Made by a program: the position numbers and the translations under genes
Assembly: GCA_964406605.1 (NCBI GenBank)
Contig: CAYOSF010000007.1
Coordinates: forward strand, 62,001-126,000
Origin: CAYOSF01 sp964406605
Lineage (GTDB): Bacteria; Chloroflexota; Dehalococcoidia; DSTF01; RBG-16-68-14
Length of the DNA: 64,000 nucleotides
Direction: 5' to 3'
Notes under the pieces: model-generated
Database searches by the model: none
What the model was told of the DNA's origin: nothing
Seen by the model: the letters and a program-made list of their open reading frames with translations, nothing else
Shown here: positions 23,222-31,478 of the stretch, piece after piece
Numbering within the stretch: the stretch's first letter is position 1
Layout of the letters: each line of letters begins with the position of its first letter

Positions 23222-24886
23222 GTGAGCGAAAGCAAGCGCGAATGGCAAGATGGTGTCTACCGACCGGCCCGCGACCGGTCGCCTGAGCGGGACGCCTCGT
23301 TCCAGACCAGCTCGGGGACGCCTGTCGAACCGCTCTATGCGCCGGAAGACCTGTCGGCCCAGGGCGAGGCGTTCGACTACTTGAGGAGGCTGGGATTTCC
23401 CGGCCTGTATCCTTACACGCGCGGCATCCAGCCTACCATGTACCGGGGACGGCTCTGGACCATGCGGCAATACGCCGGCTTCGGGACGGCCGAGGAGTCG
23501 AACCAGCGCTACAAGTACCTGCTCGCTCAGGGGCAGACCGGCCTCTCTGTCGCCTTCGACCTGCCCACCCAAATCGGCTACGACGCGGATGACCCGATGG
23601 CCGAGGGCGAGGTTGGCAAGGTGGGAGTCTCAGTGTGCTCTCTGCGCGACATGGAGACGCTGTTCGAAGGCATCCCGCTGGAACGCGTCACCACCTCGAT
23701 GACGATCAACGCCACCGCCTCCGTTCTCCTGGCTCTGTACGTTGCCGTGGCCGGGAAGCAGGGGGCGGACCCCGGCAGGATTGGCGGTACTACTCAGAAC
23801 GACATTCTGAAGGAGTACATCGCCCGCGGGACGTACATCTTCCCGCCCAAACCCTCCATGCGCCTTATCACGGATGTGTTCGCTTACTGTCGCGACCGCT
23901 TGCCGCTCTGGAACACGATCAGCGTCAGCGGTTACCACATGCGCGAAGCGGGCTGCACGGCCGCCCAAGAGGTCGGTTTCACGCTGGCCAACGCTATCGC
24001 CTATGTGGAGGCGGCGCTATCGGCTGGCCTCAACATCGACGAGTTTGCGCCTCGACTCTCCTTCTTCTTCGCCAGCCACAGCATCTTTCTAGAGGAGATC
24101 GCGAAGTTCCGCGCCGCACGCCGGCTCTGGGCACGCATCGTCAGGGAACGCTTTGCGGCAAAGGACCCGCGAGCCATGATGCTGCGCTTCCACACCCAGA
24201 CCGGCGGCGCCACGCTCACCGCGCAGCAACCGGACAACAACGTCGTGCGCACCGCCTTTCAGGCGCTGTCGGCCGTGCTGGGCGGCACCCAGTCGCTGCA
24301 CACCAACTCCAAGGACGAGGCGCTGGCGCTGCCCAGCGAGGAGGCTGCCGAGCTGGCGCTTCGCACCCAGCAGATCATCGCCCACGAGTCGGGCGTGACG
24401 GACACCGTCGATCCCTTGGCCGGCTCCTACTACGTCGAACGGCTCACGGACCAGGTGGAGGCGGAGGCGCAGGAGTACATCGAACGTATCGATGGGATGG
24501 GCGGCGCTCTCGCTGCCATCGAGCAAGGCTTCCAGCAGCGTGAGATCCACGAGAGCGCCTATCGGATGCAGCGGGAGATCGAGACAAAGCAGCGCGTGGT
24601 CGTGGGCGTCAACGAGCATGAGGAGGACGAGCCTCCGCTCGAGGGGCTGATGCGGGTGGAGCCCGTCGTGGGCGAACGGCAGAGGGCCCGGCTGCGAGAG
24701 CTGCGGGCCGGTCGCGACGGGGAGCGGGTGCAGGAGCTCCTGGGCCGGTTGGAAGAGGCGGCGCGGGGCGCGGACAACCTGGTACCGTTGCTCATCGAGT
24801 GCGTTGAGGGCGACACGACGCTGGGAGAGATCTGCGGCGTGCTGCGCGGCGCTTGGGGCGAGTATCGAGGCGCCTCAGCGCTCTAG
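23222..24886 (+). CDS. Methylmalonyl-CoA mutase, large (catalytic barrel) subunit
   Basis: This 554-aa protein matches the substrate-binding TIM-barrel part of B12-dependent acyl-CoA mutases and stops before the cobalamin domain. Signatures include RGIQPTMYRGRLWTMRQYAG, TAEESNQRYKYLL, FDLPTQIGYD, IGGTTQNDILKEYIARGT, HTQTGGATLTAQQPDNN and GGTQSLHTNSKDEAL. The B12-binding half is encoded separately at 27679, so the enzyme is split. Together they interconvert methylmalonyl-CoA and succinyl-CoA. The methylmalonyl-type motif YAGFGTAEESN favours that substrate over isobutyryl-CoA, but this is inference. It starts with GTG and is followed by the epimerase gene. Confidence 0.95.
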   Translation: MSESKREWQDGVYRPARDRSPERDASFQTSSGTPVEPLYAPEDLSAQGEAFDYLRRLGFPGLYPYTRGIQPTMYRGRLWTMRQYAGFGTAEESNQRYKYLLAQGQTGLSVAFDLPTQIGYDADDPMAEGEVGKVGVSVCSLRDMETLFEGIPLERVTTSMTINATASVLLALYVAVAGKQGADPGRIGGTTQNDILKEYIARGTYIFPPKPSMRLITDVFAYCRDRLPLWNTISVSGYHMREAGCTAAQEVGFTLANAIAYVEAALSAGLNIDEFAPRLSFFFASHSIFLEEIAKFRAARRLWARIVRERFAAKDPRAMMLRFHTQTGGATLTAQQPDNNVVRTAFQALSAVLGGTQSLHTNSKDEALALPSEEAAELALRTQQIIAHESGVTDTVDPLAGSYYVERLTDQVEAEAQEYIERIDGMGGALAAIEQGFQQREIHESAYRMQREIETKQRVVVGVNEHEEDEPPLEGLMRVEPVVGERQRARLRELRAGRDGERVQELLGRLEEAARGADNLVPLLIECVEGDTTLGEICGVLRGAWGEYRGASAL

Positions 24887-25052
24887 GCCAAGCGCTCGAA
24901 GACTCGCGTGATCGTGAGTGCCCGCAGGCGAGATCGCTTCTCCAACGCGGCGGAGCTCAGAGAGAGGCCGGCTGCTGTGATGCCCTGACGGGCCAGGATC
25001 ATGCCTACCGAGAAGGTCGCGCTGCGATGGACGCAAAGCGAGAGGGGCTCCG

Positions 25053-25499
25053 ATGACTGAGCTGAATGAAGCCGCCAACCGTATCCACCATGTCGGCGCT
25101 GTCGTGCGCAGCCTGGACGAGGCTCGCGCCTTGTATCAGGACACGTTGGGTATGCGCCTCCTCAAGGAGGCTGTGATGCCCGACCAGGGCGTGCGGGCGG
25201 CTCTCCTCGCGCTCGACGGCGGCCTGTTCGAGCTGCTCGAGCCGATCGAACCCGACACGGGCGTCGCGCGGTTCCTCGACAGCAGAGGCGAGGGCATGCA
25301 CCACGTGTGCCTGGAAGTCGACGATATCAAGGCCGCCCTGGCCGACTTGAAGGCCAAGGGCGTTCCCCTCGTCGATGAGGAGCCCCGGGAGGGGCTGACG
25401 GGCACTATCGCCTTTCTCCACCCCAGCGCCCTGCACGGCGTCCTGGTCGAGCTGCTGGACAGCGCGACCGCGTTCCGCCCCAACGGCCCGGCCCGATGA
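25053..25499 (+). CDS. mce: Methylmalonyl-CoA epimerase
   Basis: This 148-aa VOC-fold protein would interconvert (S)- and (R)-methylmalonyl-CoA, supplying the mutase. It shows the family core: IHHVGAVVRSLDEARALYQDTLG (first metal-ligand His), GEGMHHVCLEVDDI (second His), and the C-terminal HGVLVELL (Glu ligand). Length and motif spacing match known epimerases. It lies 166 bp after the mutase large subunit, with GAGGGGC before the ATG. Its stop overlaps the start of a second VOC protein by 4 nt. Confidence 0.92.
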   Translation: MTELNEAANRIHHVGAVVRSLDEARALYQDTLGMRLLKEAVMPDQGVRAALLALDGGLFELLEPIEPDTGVARFLDSRGEGMHHVCLEVDDIKAALADLKAKGVPLVDEEPREGLTGTIAFLHPSALHGVLVELLDSATAFRPNGPAR

Positions 25500-26380
25500 A
25501 CCCCCTCACGCTGGACCACCTCGTCATCGCCGTCCGCGATCTCGACGCCGCCAGCGCGAACTACCGAAGGCTTCTCGGTCGGGCGCCCTCCTGGCGGGGG
25601 CGCCACCCCAGCTACGGTACCGCCAACGTGCTCTTCCGTCTCGACAACACCTATGTGGAGCTGGTCGCTCCGGCCGGGGCCGGAGGCGACTCGCCCTGGC
25701 AGCAGGGGCTGCAGGATCACCTCGGTACTATCGGCGAGGGACTCTACGCCGTCGCCCTGGGCACCGATGACATCGATGGCGCCGTCGCCGCCGCTCGGAG
25801 CCGGGGCCTGGAGGTGTTCGATCCGGCCGACGGCGACGGGGTGGATCTGGAGACCGGGGCGACGCGTGCGTGGACCAACGCCCGGATCCCTTCGGAAGCA
25901 ACCCGGGGCGTGCGCACCTTTCTCATTCAGCATCGCTCGCCCACGGACGCTCTGCCCGCGGCCCCGCCCTCAGCCGAGGACGGCGCCTTCGTGACCGCCG
26001 TCGACCATACGGTGGTCGTTTCTTCGCACCTGCCCGCCAGCCTGGGGCTGTGGCACGAGACGTTCGGCCTCGATCTGCGACGGACGCTGGGTCCGCCGCG
26101 CGGCCGCCAGCTCCACTTCCTCCGTCTGGGCGACTCCATCCTGGAACTGGTGGGCGAGGCGGAGCCGGAACGTCCCGGCGGGCGCGATCTCCTCTGGGGA
26201 GTTGCCTATCGGGTCGGCGACGTGGTCGGTGCCGTGGCCCGGCTTCGAGCTGAGGGGGTCAAGGTGAGTGACGCGCGCCGGGGCAACGCGCCCGGCACCG
26301 TCGTGGCCGATCTCAAGCCCGGCTTCTCCAACGACGTTCGCACGCTGTTGATTCAGCACGAGACGGTGTCCGGCCGCTAG
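25496..26380 (+). CDS. VOC/glyoxalase-like protein (two-domain)
   Basis: This 294-aa protein contains two glyoxalase-type beta-alpha-beta modules. The first starts LDHLVIAVRDLDAASANYRRLLG with VELVAPAG. The second starts VDHTVVVSSHLPASLGLWHETFGLDLRR with ILELVGEAE. It overlaps the epimerase stop by 4 nt (ATGA), so it is translationally coupled to mce. Its role is not obvious: it may act on a related CoA or ketoacid substrate, or repair off-pathway products. Metal ligands (His3-type, Glu) are partly kept in each module. Confidence 0.75.
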   Translation: MNPLTLDHLVIAVRDLDAASANYRRLLGRAPSWRGRHPSYGTANVLFRLDNTYVELVAPAGAGGDSPWQQGLQDHLGTIGEGLYAVALGTDDIDGAVAAARSRGLEVFDPADGDGVDLETGATRAWTNARIPSEATRGVRTFLIQHRSPTDALPAAPPSAEDGAFVTAVDHTVVVSSHLPASLGLWHETFGLDLRRTLGPPRGRQLHFLRLGDSILELVGEAEPERPGGRDLLWGVAYRVGDVVGAVARLRAEGVKVSDARRGNAPGTVVADLKPGFSNDVRTLLIQHETVSGR

Positions 26381-26387
26381 GCGGAGC

Positions 26388-27407
26388 ATGACAGAGAGTC
26401 CCGGCGATACCTACCAGGTCGCGCGCGATGCGGAGTACCTGCGCCAGCTCAAAGCGGAGGCGGCATACTTCGACCGGGCCCACTTCTTCACCATCGACGC
26501 CGAGCTGCCGTTTGCGGCCGCCTATCTCAACGAACGGTTCAGCGGCGACAGGAAGACTCCGTGGTACGAGACAATCCCTAGATATGGAACGTTTCGCCGG
26601 GGCTGCGCCTTGGGCGCCGGCGGCGCCGACCAGCGAACGCGCATCCTGGAGCAGCACCCCTCCCTCCATCTGACGGTCTATGATGTCAGCGAGGACTCGT
26701 TGGCCGCGCTTGATCGGGAGCTGGGGGCCAGGTTCCCGGGACGGGTGGCAACGGAGCAGACGGACCTCAACTTCGTTGAGCTGCCTCAAGAGACCTACGA
26801 CCTCATCATCTCGGCGGGCTGCCTGCACCACCTGCTCAATCTCGAGCACGTCGCGTACCAGATCAATAGAAGCCTGACGCCGGAGGGCTTCTTCTTCCTG
26901 CACGACTACGTGGGCGAGGCGCGCTTCCAATTCAGCCCGGAGAAGAAGCGTCTCTTCGAAACGGCCTTTGAGGAAGCGAAGCGCCGTCACAGATCGCTCC
27001 GGCGCTGGCGCATCGACTGGCCGGATCTGTCGGACTGGCGGTACAGTCCTTTCGAGGCGGCGCGCGCCGACGAGACGCTCGCGGTACTTGGTCACTACTT
27101 GACTGAGGTCTCCGTCCGCACCGATGGTGGCCTTCTCTTTCTCGTACTGCACCTCAAGCCGGCCGGTGCGACCGAAGCCGGCCCCGGTCCTACCTCACCG
27201 TCTCGCTGGCCACACGGGCTGGCCTCTGCCATCAGTCGGCTGACCGGGCGTCGTGGCCGTGGGACGTCCGGCTACACCGAGATCCTAGAGCAGTTGGTGC
27301 CGGACCTCGTGCCGATAGATCGTTCGCTTGCGGAGGAGGGCAGGTTGCGGCCCGGCGTTGCCTTCGCCGTCTACAGGAAGAAGCCGGTGGGGCGGCCGGC
27401 CGGATAG
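26388..27407 (+). CDS. Class I SAM-dependent methyltransferase
   Basis: This 339-aa protein has a methyltransferase core: a glycine-rich motif I variant (GCALGAGGADQRT), an acidic motif II (LTVYDVSEDSL), motif IV YDLIISAGCLHHLLNLEHV, and a post-core LTPEGFFFLHDYVG. The C-terminal 100 residues are low in motif content and end with a Lys/Arg-Pro tail. It sits 7 nt after the VOC protein inside the methylmalonyl-CoA cluster; the reason is unknown. Substrate (small molecule, lipid or protein) is not evident. No strong ribosome-binding site is present, so translation may be coupled. Confidence 0.75.
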   Translation: MTESPGDTYQVARDAEYLRQLKAEAAYFDRAHFFTIDAELPFAAAYLNERFSGDRKTPWYETIPRYGTFRRGCALGAGGADQRTRILEQHPSLHLTVYDVSEDSLAALDRELGARFPGRVATEQTDLNFVELPQETYDLIISAGCLHHLLNLEHVAYQINRSLTPEGFFFLHDYVGEARFQFSPEKKRLFETAFEEAKRRHRSLRRWRIDWPDLSDWRYSPFEAARADETLAVLGHYLTEVSVRTDGGLLFLVLHLKPAGATEAGPGPTSPSRWPHGLASAISRLTGRRGRGTSGYTEILEQLVPDLVPIDRSLAEEGRLRPGVAFAVYRKKPVGRPAG

Positions 27408-27638
27408 CGCGCGGGAGCGCTCATGTGCCCGCTGCAGGCGTGCTGGCCGTCGTGCAGTGGCGGTTCATTCAGTCGAGAGCACCCATGGTACGGCAGGGCC
27501 TCGAGGCCGGCGGGCCCGGCCAGGGTCCCTCCGGGCAGGAAGAGACCGCGTCTTCGCTTCCCCGAACGGCCCGCCGTCTGTCCCACACAGTTGTTCACCT
27601 CCCCTCTCTGTCTCACTTGTCCTGGCACAGCACACACC

Positions 27639-27668
27639 TTGCTTCAGGCCGCGCATCCGCGACATAAT
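27639..27668 (+). promoter_or_regulatory. Promoter of the mutase B12-binding subunit gene
   Basis: TTGCTT (27639-27644), an 18-nt spacer and CATAAT (27663-27668) end 10 nt before the ATG at 27679. The transcript would be nearly leaderless. The preceding 27408-27638 holds no gene. Confidence 0.5.
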
Positions 27669-27678
27669 CGTTCTCGAC

Positions 27679-28131
27679 ATGGCTGAGGGAACACCGCTTC
27701 GCGTACTGATCGCCAAACCAGGGCTGGACGGCCACGACCGCGGTGCCAAGGTGGTCGCCCGCGCGTTGCGCGATGCCGGCATGGAGGTGGTGTACACCGG
27801 CATCCGCCAGACACCGGAGATGATCGCCGAAGCCGCGTTGCAGGAGGACGTGGACGTCGTGGGGCTGAGCATCCTCTCAGGTGCCCACGGCGAGCTCTTC
27901 CCCCGTGTGGTGCAGGCCCTCAAGGAGCGCGACATCGATCCGGGCGACATCCTGCTGTTCGCCGGCGGCATCATCCCGGATGAGGATATCCCAGCGCTCA
28001 AGGAGTTGGGCTTCCGGGAGATCTACCGTCCCGGCGCCAGCACCCGGGACATCATCGACTACGTGCGGCGCTGGGCGGAGGACCGGGGAACAGCGGGCGG
28101 TTCCGAGGGCGGAGCGACGGGCGCGTCGTGA
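27679..28131 (+). CDS. Methylmalonyl-CoA mutase, cobalamin-binding subunit
   Basis: This 150-aa protein is a stand-alone B12-binding domain of the mutase. It has the base-off/His-on signature DGHDRGAKVV (DxHxxG) near residues 17-22, the second motif VGLSILSGAH and the third LLFAGGIIP. It supplies adenosylcobalamin binding to the barrel subunit encoded 3 kb upstream. Split mutases of this type are common in archaea and Chloroflexota. The stop overlaps the GTG start of the next gene, meaB. The start is set by the promoter immediately upstream; no Shine-Dalgarno sequence is seen. Confidence 0.95.
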   Translation: MAEGTPLRVLIAKPGLDGHDRGAKVVARALRDAGMEVVYTGIRQTPEMIAEAALQEDVDVVGLSILSGAHGELFPRVVQALKERDIDPGDILLFAGGIIPDEDIPALKELGFREIYRPGASTRDIIDYVRRWAEDRGTAGGSEGGATGAS

Positions 28132-29144
28132 CCGAGGAGCTGGTGCGGCGCCTTCTCAGCGGGGAACGGCGCGCCCTGGCCCGCGTCATCAGCCTGGTGG
28201 AGAACGGGAGCCCGGAGGGGCGCCGGGCACTCTCGATCCTTTATCGACGCACCGGCCGAGCTCACGCGATCGGCATCACCGGCGGCAGCGGGGCGGGAAA
28301 GAGCACTCTGGCGTACCACCTTGCCCTGGAGTTCCGCCGCCGCGGGCGAACGGTGGGCATCGTCGCCGTTGACCCCAGCAGCCCCTTCACCCATGGTGCC
28401 TTGTTGGGCGACCGCATACGGATGCAGGGCCTGGCCCGGGATCCGGAGGTCTTCGTCCGCAGCATGGCCACCCGGGGCGAATTGGGCGGTCTGGCGGCGA
28501 CGACGGCGGAGGTGGTGGCGGTATTGGACGCCGCCGGTAAGGACGTGGTCCTGGTCGAGACGGTGGGGGCCGGCCAGGACGAGGTGGAGGTCGCCTCCGC
28601 AGCGGAGACGACGGTGGTGGTGCTCACGCCCGCCGGCGGCGACGACGTGCAGGCGATGAAGGCGGGCATCATGGAGGTGGCGGACATCCTGGTGGTGAAC
28701 AAGGCGGACCTGCCCGGCGCCGACGCCCTGGTCGCTCAGCTTCACGCGCTGGCCGGTCACTATGCGGGCACGGGACATCATGGAGGCACAGCGGGCGCCC
28801 TCGCGGCTCAGCCCCAGGGGCTGGCCGAGGACGCCGCTCGCGATGGCGTGCAGACTCCCATCCTCCGGACGGTGGCCACCCGGCCGGAGGGCATCGTGGA
28901 GCTCGCCGACGCGATGGAGGAACACCGGCGAACGCTGGAGGCATCGGGAGAACTGGAGCGGAAGCGCCGGGAGCAGGCGCGCCGTCAGGTGCTGGCCGTG
29001 GCCGGCCGCAAGCTGCTGGAGGGGCTCCTCCGCGCGACGGAGGGCAACGGCCTGCTAGACAAACTGGTGCGCGCCGTCGCGCGGAGGGAGATGGACCCCG
29101 ACGCGGCCGCCCAACGGCTGATCGAGGCGTCCCGGGGCGGGTAG
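28128..29144 (+). CDS. meaB: MeaB-type GTPase, chaperone of methylmalonyl-CoA mutase
   Basis: This 338-aa G3E GTPase protects and reloads methylmalonyl-CoA mutase. It has Walker A GITGGSGAGKSTLAYHL, the MeaB-specific VAVDPSSPFTHGALLGDRIRM, Walker B/switch VLVETVGAGQDEVEVA and the base-recognition motif VVNKADLPGAD. A C-terminal helical dimerisation arm follows. A GTG start overlaps the cobalamin-subunit stop (GTGA), so the pair is translationally coupled. This is the last gene of the methylmalonyl-CoA module. Confidence 0.95.
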   Translation: MTEELVRRLLSGERRALARVISLVENGSPEGRRALSILYRRTGRAHAIGITGGSGAGKSTLAYHLALEFRRRGRTVGIVAVDPSSPFTHGALLGDRIRMQGLARDPEVFVRSMATRGELGGLAATTAEVVAVLDAAGKDVVLVETVGAGQDEVEVASAAETTVVVLTPAGGDDVQAMKAGIMEVADILVVNKADLPGADALVAQLHALAGHYAGTGHHGGTAGALAAQPQGLAEDAARDGVQTPILRTVATRPEGIVELADAMEEHRRTLEASGELERKRREQARRQVLAVAGRKLLEGLLRATEGNGLLDKLVRAVARREMDPDAAAQRLIEASRGG

Positions 29145-29304
29145 CTCGAGGCCTCTCCCTACTCATCTGCCGAAGGCGTCTGCTGGCCAGGGCCTGGCTG
29201 TGCCTTTCCGTCGGTATGCCCATAATGAACGCGGCAGCGCTGGCGAACGAAGCGCCTGGCTTTGACCGCGCGAGGAAGTGCGTGGCGTGACAGACGACTA
29301 AGGT

Positions 29305-29538
29305 CTATTCGAAGGCGAGGGTGATTGCGGCGCCAAGGAAGAGCAGCCCGACGACTACGCAGCCCAGCGGGCCGACGACGAACCATAGTCGCACGAAGCG
29401 GTCAGGTAGGAATCGACAATCCGGGGCCATCTGCCACAACTCCAGTAGAAGGTTGGGCCTCCACCTGCCCACTATCAAAAGGGAAAGGCCAGCGATCAGA
29501 AAACTCGCGGACAACAAGGCCAGGACCGCAACGCCCAT
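29305..29538 (-). CDS. Small hypothetical membrane protein
   Basis: This 77-aa protein has two transmembrane segments (about residues 3-23 and 52-74). They are separated by a short loop containing WRPNLLLELWQMAPDCRF. The first segment begins VAVLALLSASFLIAG, the second VVGPLGCVVVGLLFLGA. The ribosome-binding site is weak (GGGAG, 12 nt from the ATG). The 160 bp between it and meaB hold nothing recognisable. It lies divergent from the XRE regulator. No function is assigned. Confidence 0.5.
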   Translation of the reverse strand: MGVAVLALLSASFLIAGLSLLIVGRWRPNLLLELWQMAPDCRFLPDRFVRLWFVVGPLGCVVVGLLFLGAAITLAFE

Positions 29539-29590
29539 CGCAACTACCGTCTCCCATCATAGCTTTCAAGGCATTCCCACAGTAGCCTGC

Positions 29591-29619
29591 TTGACCTGCT
29601 ACACGGTACCGTGTATCCT
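29591..29619 (+). promoter_or_regulatory. Promoter of the XRE regulator with an operator palindrome in its spacer
   Basis: TTGACC (29591-29596), a 17-nt spacer and TATCCT (29614-29619) end 6 nt before the ATG, so the message should be leaderless. The spacer contains the perfect 16-bp palindrome TACACGGTACCGTGTA (29600-29615). A repressor bound there would block RNA polymerase, which suggests autoregulation by the XRE protein. Confidence 0.7.
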
Positions 29620-29625
29620 GTTGCT

Positions 29626-29871
29626 ATGGACGAAGCGTCGCGGCGAGACCCCGCCTGGGATGCCGGCTTGGTGCGCGCCCTGCGCCGGCACCTGGCCATG
29701 AGCCAACGGGGACTGGCGCAGGAGCTGAACGTGCGCCAGCAGACGGTGAGCGAGTGGGAGACCGGCCAGTACCGGCCCCGCGGCGCCTCCGAGCGCCTGC
29801 TCAGCGTCGTGGCCGAACGGGCCGGCTTCCGCTACGGCGAGCGAGAGGGCGAGGAGCGGCGGGGGCGCTAG
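29626..29871 (+). CDS. XRE-family helix-turn-helix regulator (small)
   Basis: This 81-aa protein is essentially one HTH_3 domain: LVRALRRHLAMSQRGLAQELNVRQQTVSEWETGQYRPRG (helices 2 and 3 at about residues 27-47) with a short basic tail. Single-domain XRE proteins are usually dimeric repressors, often controlling their own gene. ATG 29626 is preferred to GTG 29611 because the -10 box and palindrome lie just upstream. No toxin partner is adjacent: the neighbours are a small membrane protein and a DUF2851 gene. Confidence 0.85.
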   Translation: MDEASRRDPAWDAGLVRALRRHLAMSQRGLAQELNVRQQTVSEWETGQYRPRGASERLLSVVAERAGFRYGEREGEERRGR

Positions 29872-30007
29872 CCTGACGGCCGCCAGGGGAAACGGCGCCC
29901 TCGGCGGCCCCCCGTGAGGACGATGTGATGGTCGGTGGGAAGAGATCGCTCGGGCAACTGTTCGTCAGGCCCGCGATGCTTCTTCCCCGTCTTGGTGATC
30001 CCGGGCC

Positions 30008-31468
30008 GTGGTTGCACTAGCCTTCCGCGACGGCTCCCGGGTCTACGGTGCCCGCAGACCATTGCTTTCCCGGCTGGGCGGCGGGCGCCCCGGTCAATCG
30101 ATCCTCAGTGACGGGCGGTCGGTCGCCGGGGATCCCCCGGGCCTGTGTGAAACCACCCTCGGCGATCTCTGGGCCGGTCAACGCTTCCCGGCCTCGGCCT
30201 TGGTCACCCGGCAAGGGGTGCCGGTGCGCGTGCTCCACCCCGGCCGTCGCGGACGGGGAGCCGGCCCGGACTTCCGCGATGCCGTCATCGCTACTCCTTC
30301 AGGAGGTCTGCTCCGGGGCGACGTGGAGCTGCACGTCCGAGCCGGCGACTTCCGAACCCACGGCCATCACCGGGACGGACGCTACGAGGGCGTGGTGCTG
30401 CATGTCGTCTTCGAGGACGACGTAGGCGAGGATACCTGCCTTGCCAACGGACGGCAGGCGCCGGTGGTCGCCCTGGCGCCCTGGACGCGCCGGAGGGCCC
30501 ACGAGCTCGCAGGTTGGCTGGCCGGACCGGCGCTGTGGCGCGAACCCTGTCACGACGCCGTCCTGCGGCTGGGGCTGGATCGCGTGGCGAGCACGCTGGA
30601 AGCGTTAGGTGAGCAGCGGTTTCGGCAGCGCGAGGCTGTCCTGGCCGATGAAGTGGGAACGCGTGGACCCGGGGAGGCCCTCTACCGGGCGCTGCTGGCC
30701 GGCCTCGGTTATGGTGGGGACCGCCCGCTGCTGGAAACGGTGGCCTTGAACCTCCCCTGGCGGGAGCTGGCGTCGCGGCTCGCGTTGGTACCGGGAGATG
30801 AGCGCGAGATCCTTGCCGAGGCCCTCCTGCTGGGTGCGGCGCGGCTGCTGCCGCGGCAGCGAAGTGATGACGCGGCCGACCCCAGGGAGGCACGGTGGGA
30901 GGAGCACTGGCGGAGATTCGAAGGCAGGTGCGGACCGTTCGGGGAAGCACCGGCGGCCGCACCGTCGAGTTCGCGGCGTCCCGCAAACCACCCTGCGCGT
31001 CGTCTGGCAGGTCTCGCTCACCTCTTGGCCAGACACCGGCTGCTCCTTGGTGACGTCGCCCTGCCCGGCTGGTCATCCGAGGGCCGGACATCGTCGCTCA
31101 TCGAGGCATGGACGGTGCCGGCCTGTGGTTACTGGCGGGAGCACCTGGCACCGGGTCTTCCCGCCCGCCGGCCGCCGGGCGCGCTCGTCGGCCGAGGTCG
31201 CGCTACCGAGCTGCTGCTGAACGCCGTTCTGCCGTGGGCCGCCGCCCGGGCGGAGGCGGAAGGCAGCTCGGAGCGAGCCGCGGGGGCGCGGGAGGCGTTC
31301 TCCCATCTGCCGCAGCCGGGTCGGTACGGCTTGCTCGCCTCCCTGCAGGCCAACCTCAAGGTGGGCGGGAAGCCGCTGCGGCTGGACGCCCGCCGCCAGC
31401 AGGGCATGCTGGCCCTGCACAAGATGGAATGCACCCAGGGCGGCTGCGGACGCTGCCCGCTGTCGTGA
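30008..31468 (+). CDS. DUF2851 family protein
   Basis: This 486-aa protein matches the DUF2851 pattern. It shows VRVLHPGRRGRGAGPDFRDA, GDVELHVRAGDFRTHGHHRD, YEGVVLHVVFEDD, a helical middle, and a C-terminal Cys cluster CTQGGCGRCPL. The conserved Glu, His and Asp in G-DVELHV and HGHH suggest a metal-dependent enzyme, and the family has been speculated to be nuclease-like. That is not established. It starts with GTG and has no clear ribosome-binding site, so the exact start is uncertain. It is convergent with tsaD, 10 bp away. Confidence 0.75.
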   Translation: MVALAFRDGSRVYGARRPLLSRLGGGRPGQSILSDGRSVAGDPPGLCETTLGDLWAGQRFPASALVTRQGVPVRVLHPGRRGRGAGPDFRDAVIATPSGGLLRGDVELHVRAGDFRTHGHHRDGRYEGVVLHVVFEDDVGEDTCLANGRQAPVVALAPWTRRRAHELAGWLAGPALWREPCHDAVLRLGLDRVASTLEALGEQRFRQREAVLADEVGTRGPGEALYRALLAGLGYGGDRPLLETVALNLPWRELASRLALVPGDEREILAEALLLGAARLLPRQRSDDAADPREARWEEHWRRFEGRCGPFGEAPAAAPSSSRRPANHPARRLAGLAHLLARHRLLLGDVALPGWSSEGRTSSLIEAWTVPACGYWREHLAPGLPARRPPGALVGRGRATELLLNAVLPWAAARAEAEGSSERAAGAREAFSHLPQPGRYGLLASLQANLKVGGKPLRLDARRQQGMLALHKMECTQGGCGRCPLS

Positions 31469-31478
31469 GCCGAGGGGG

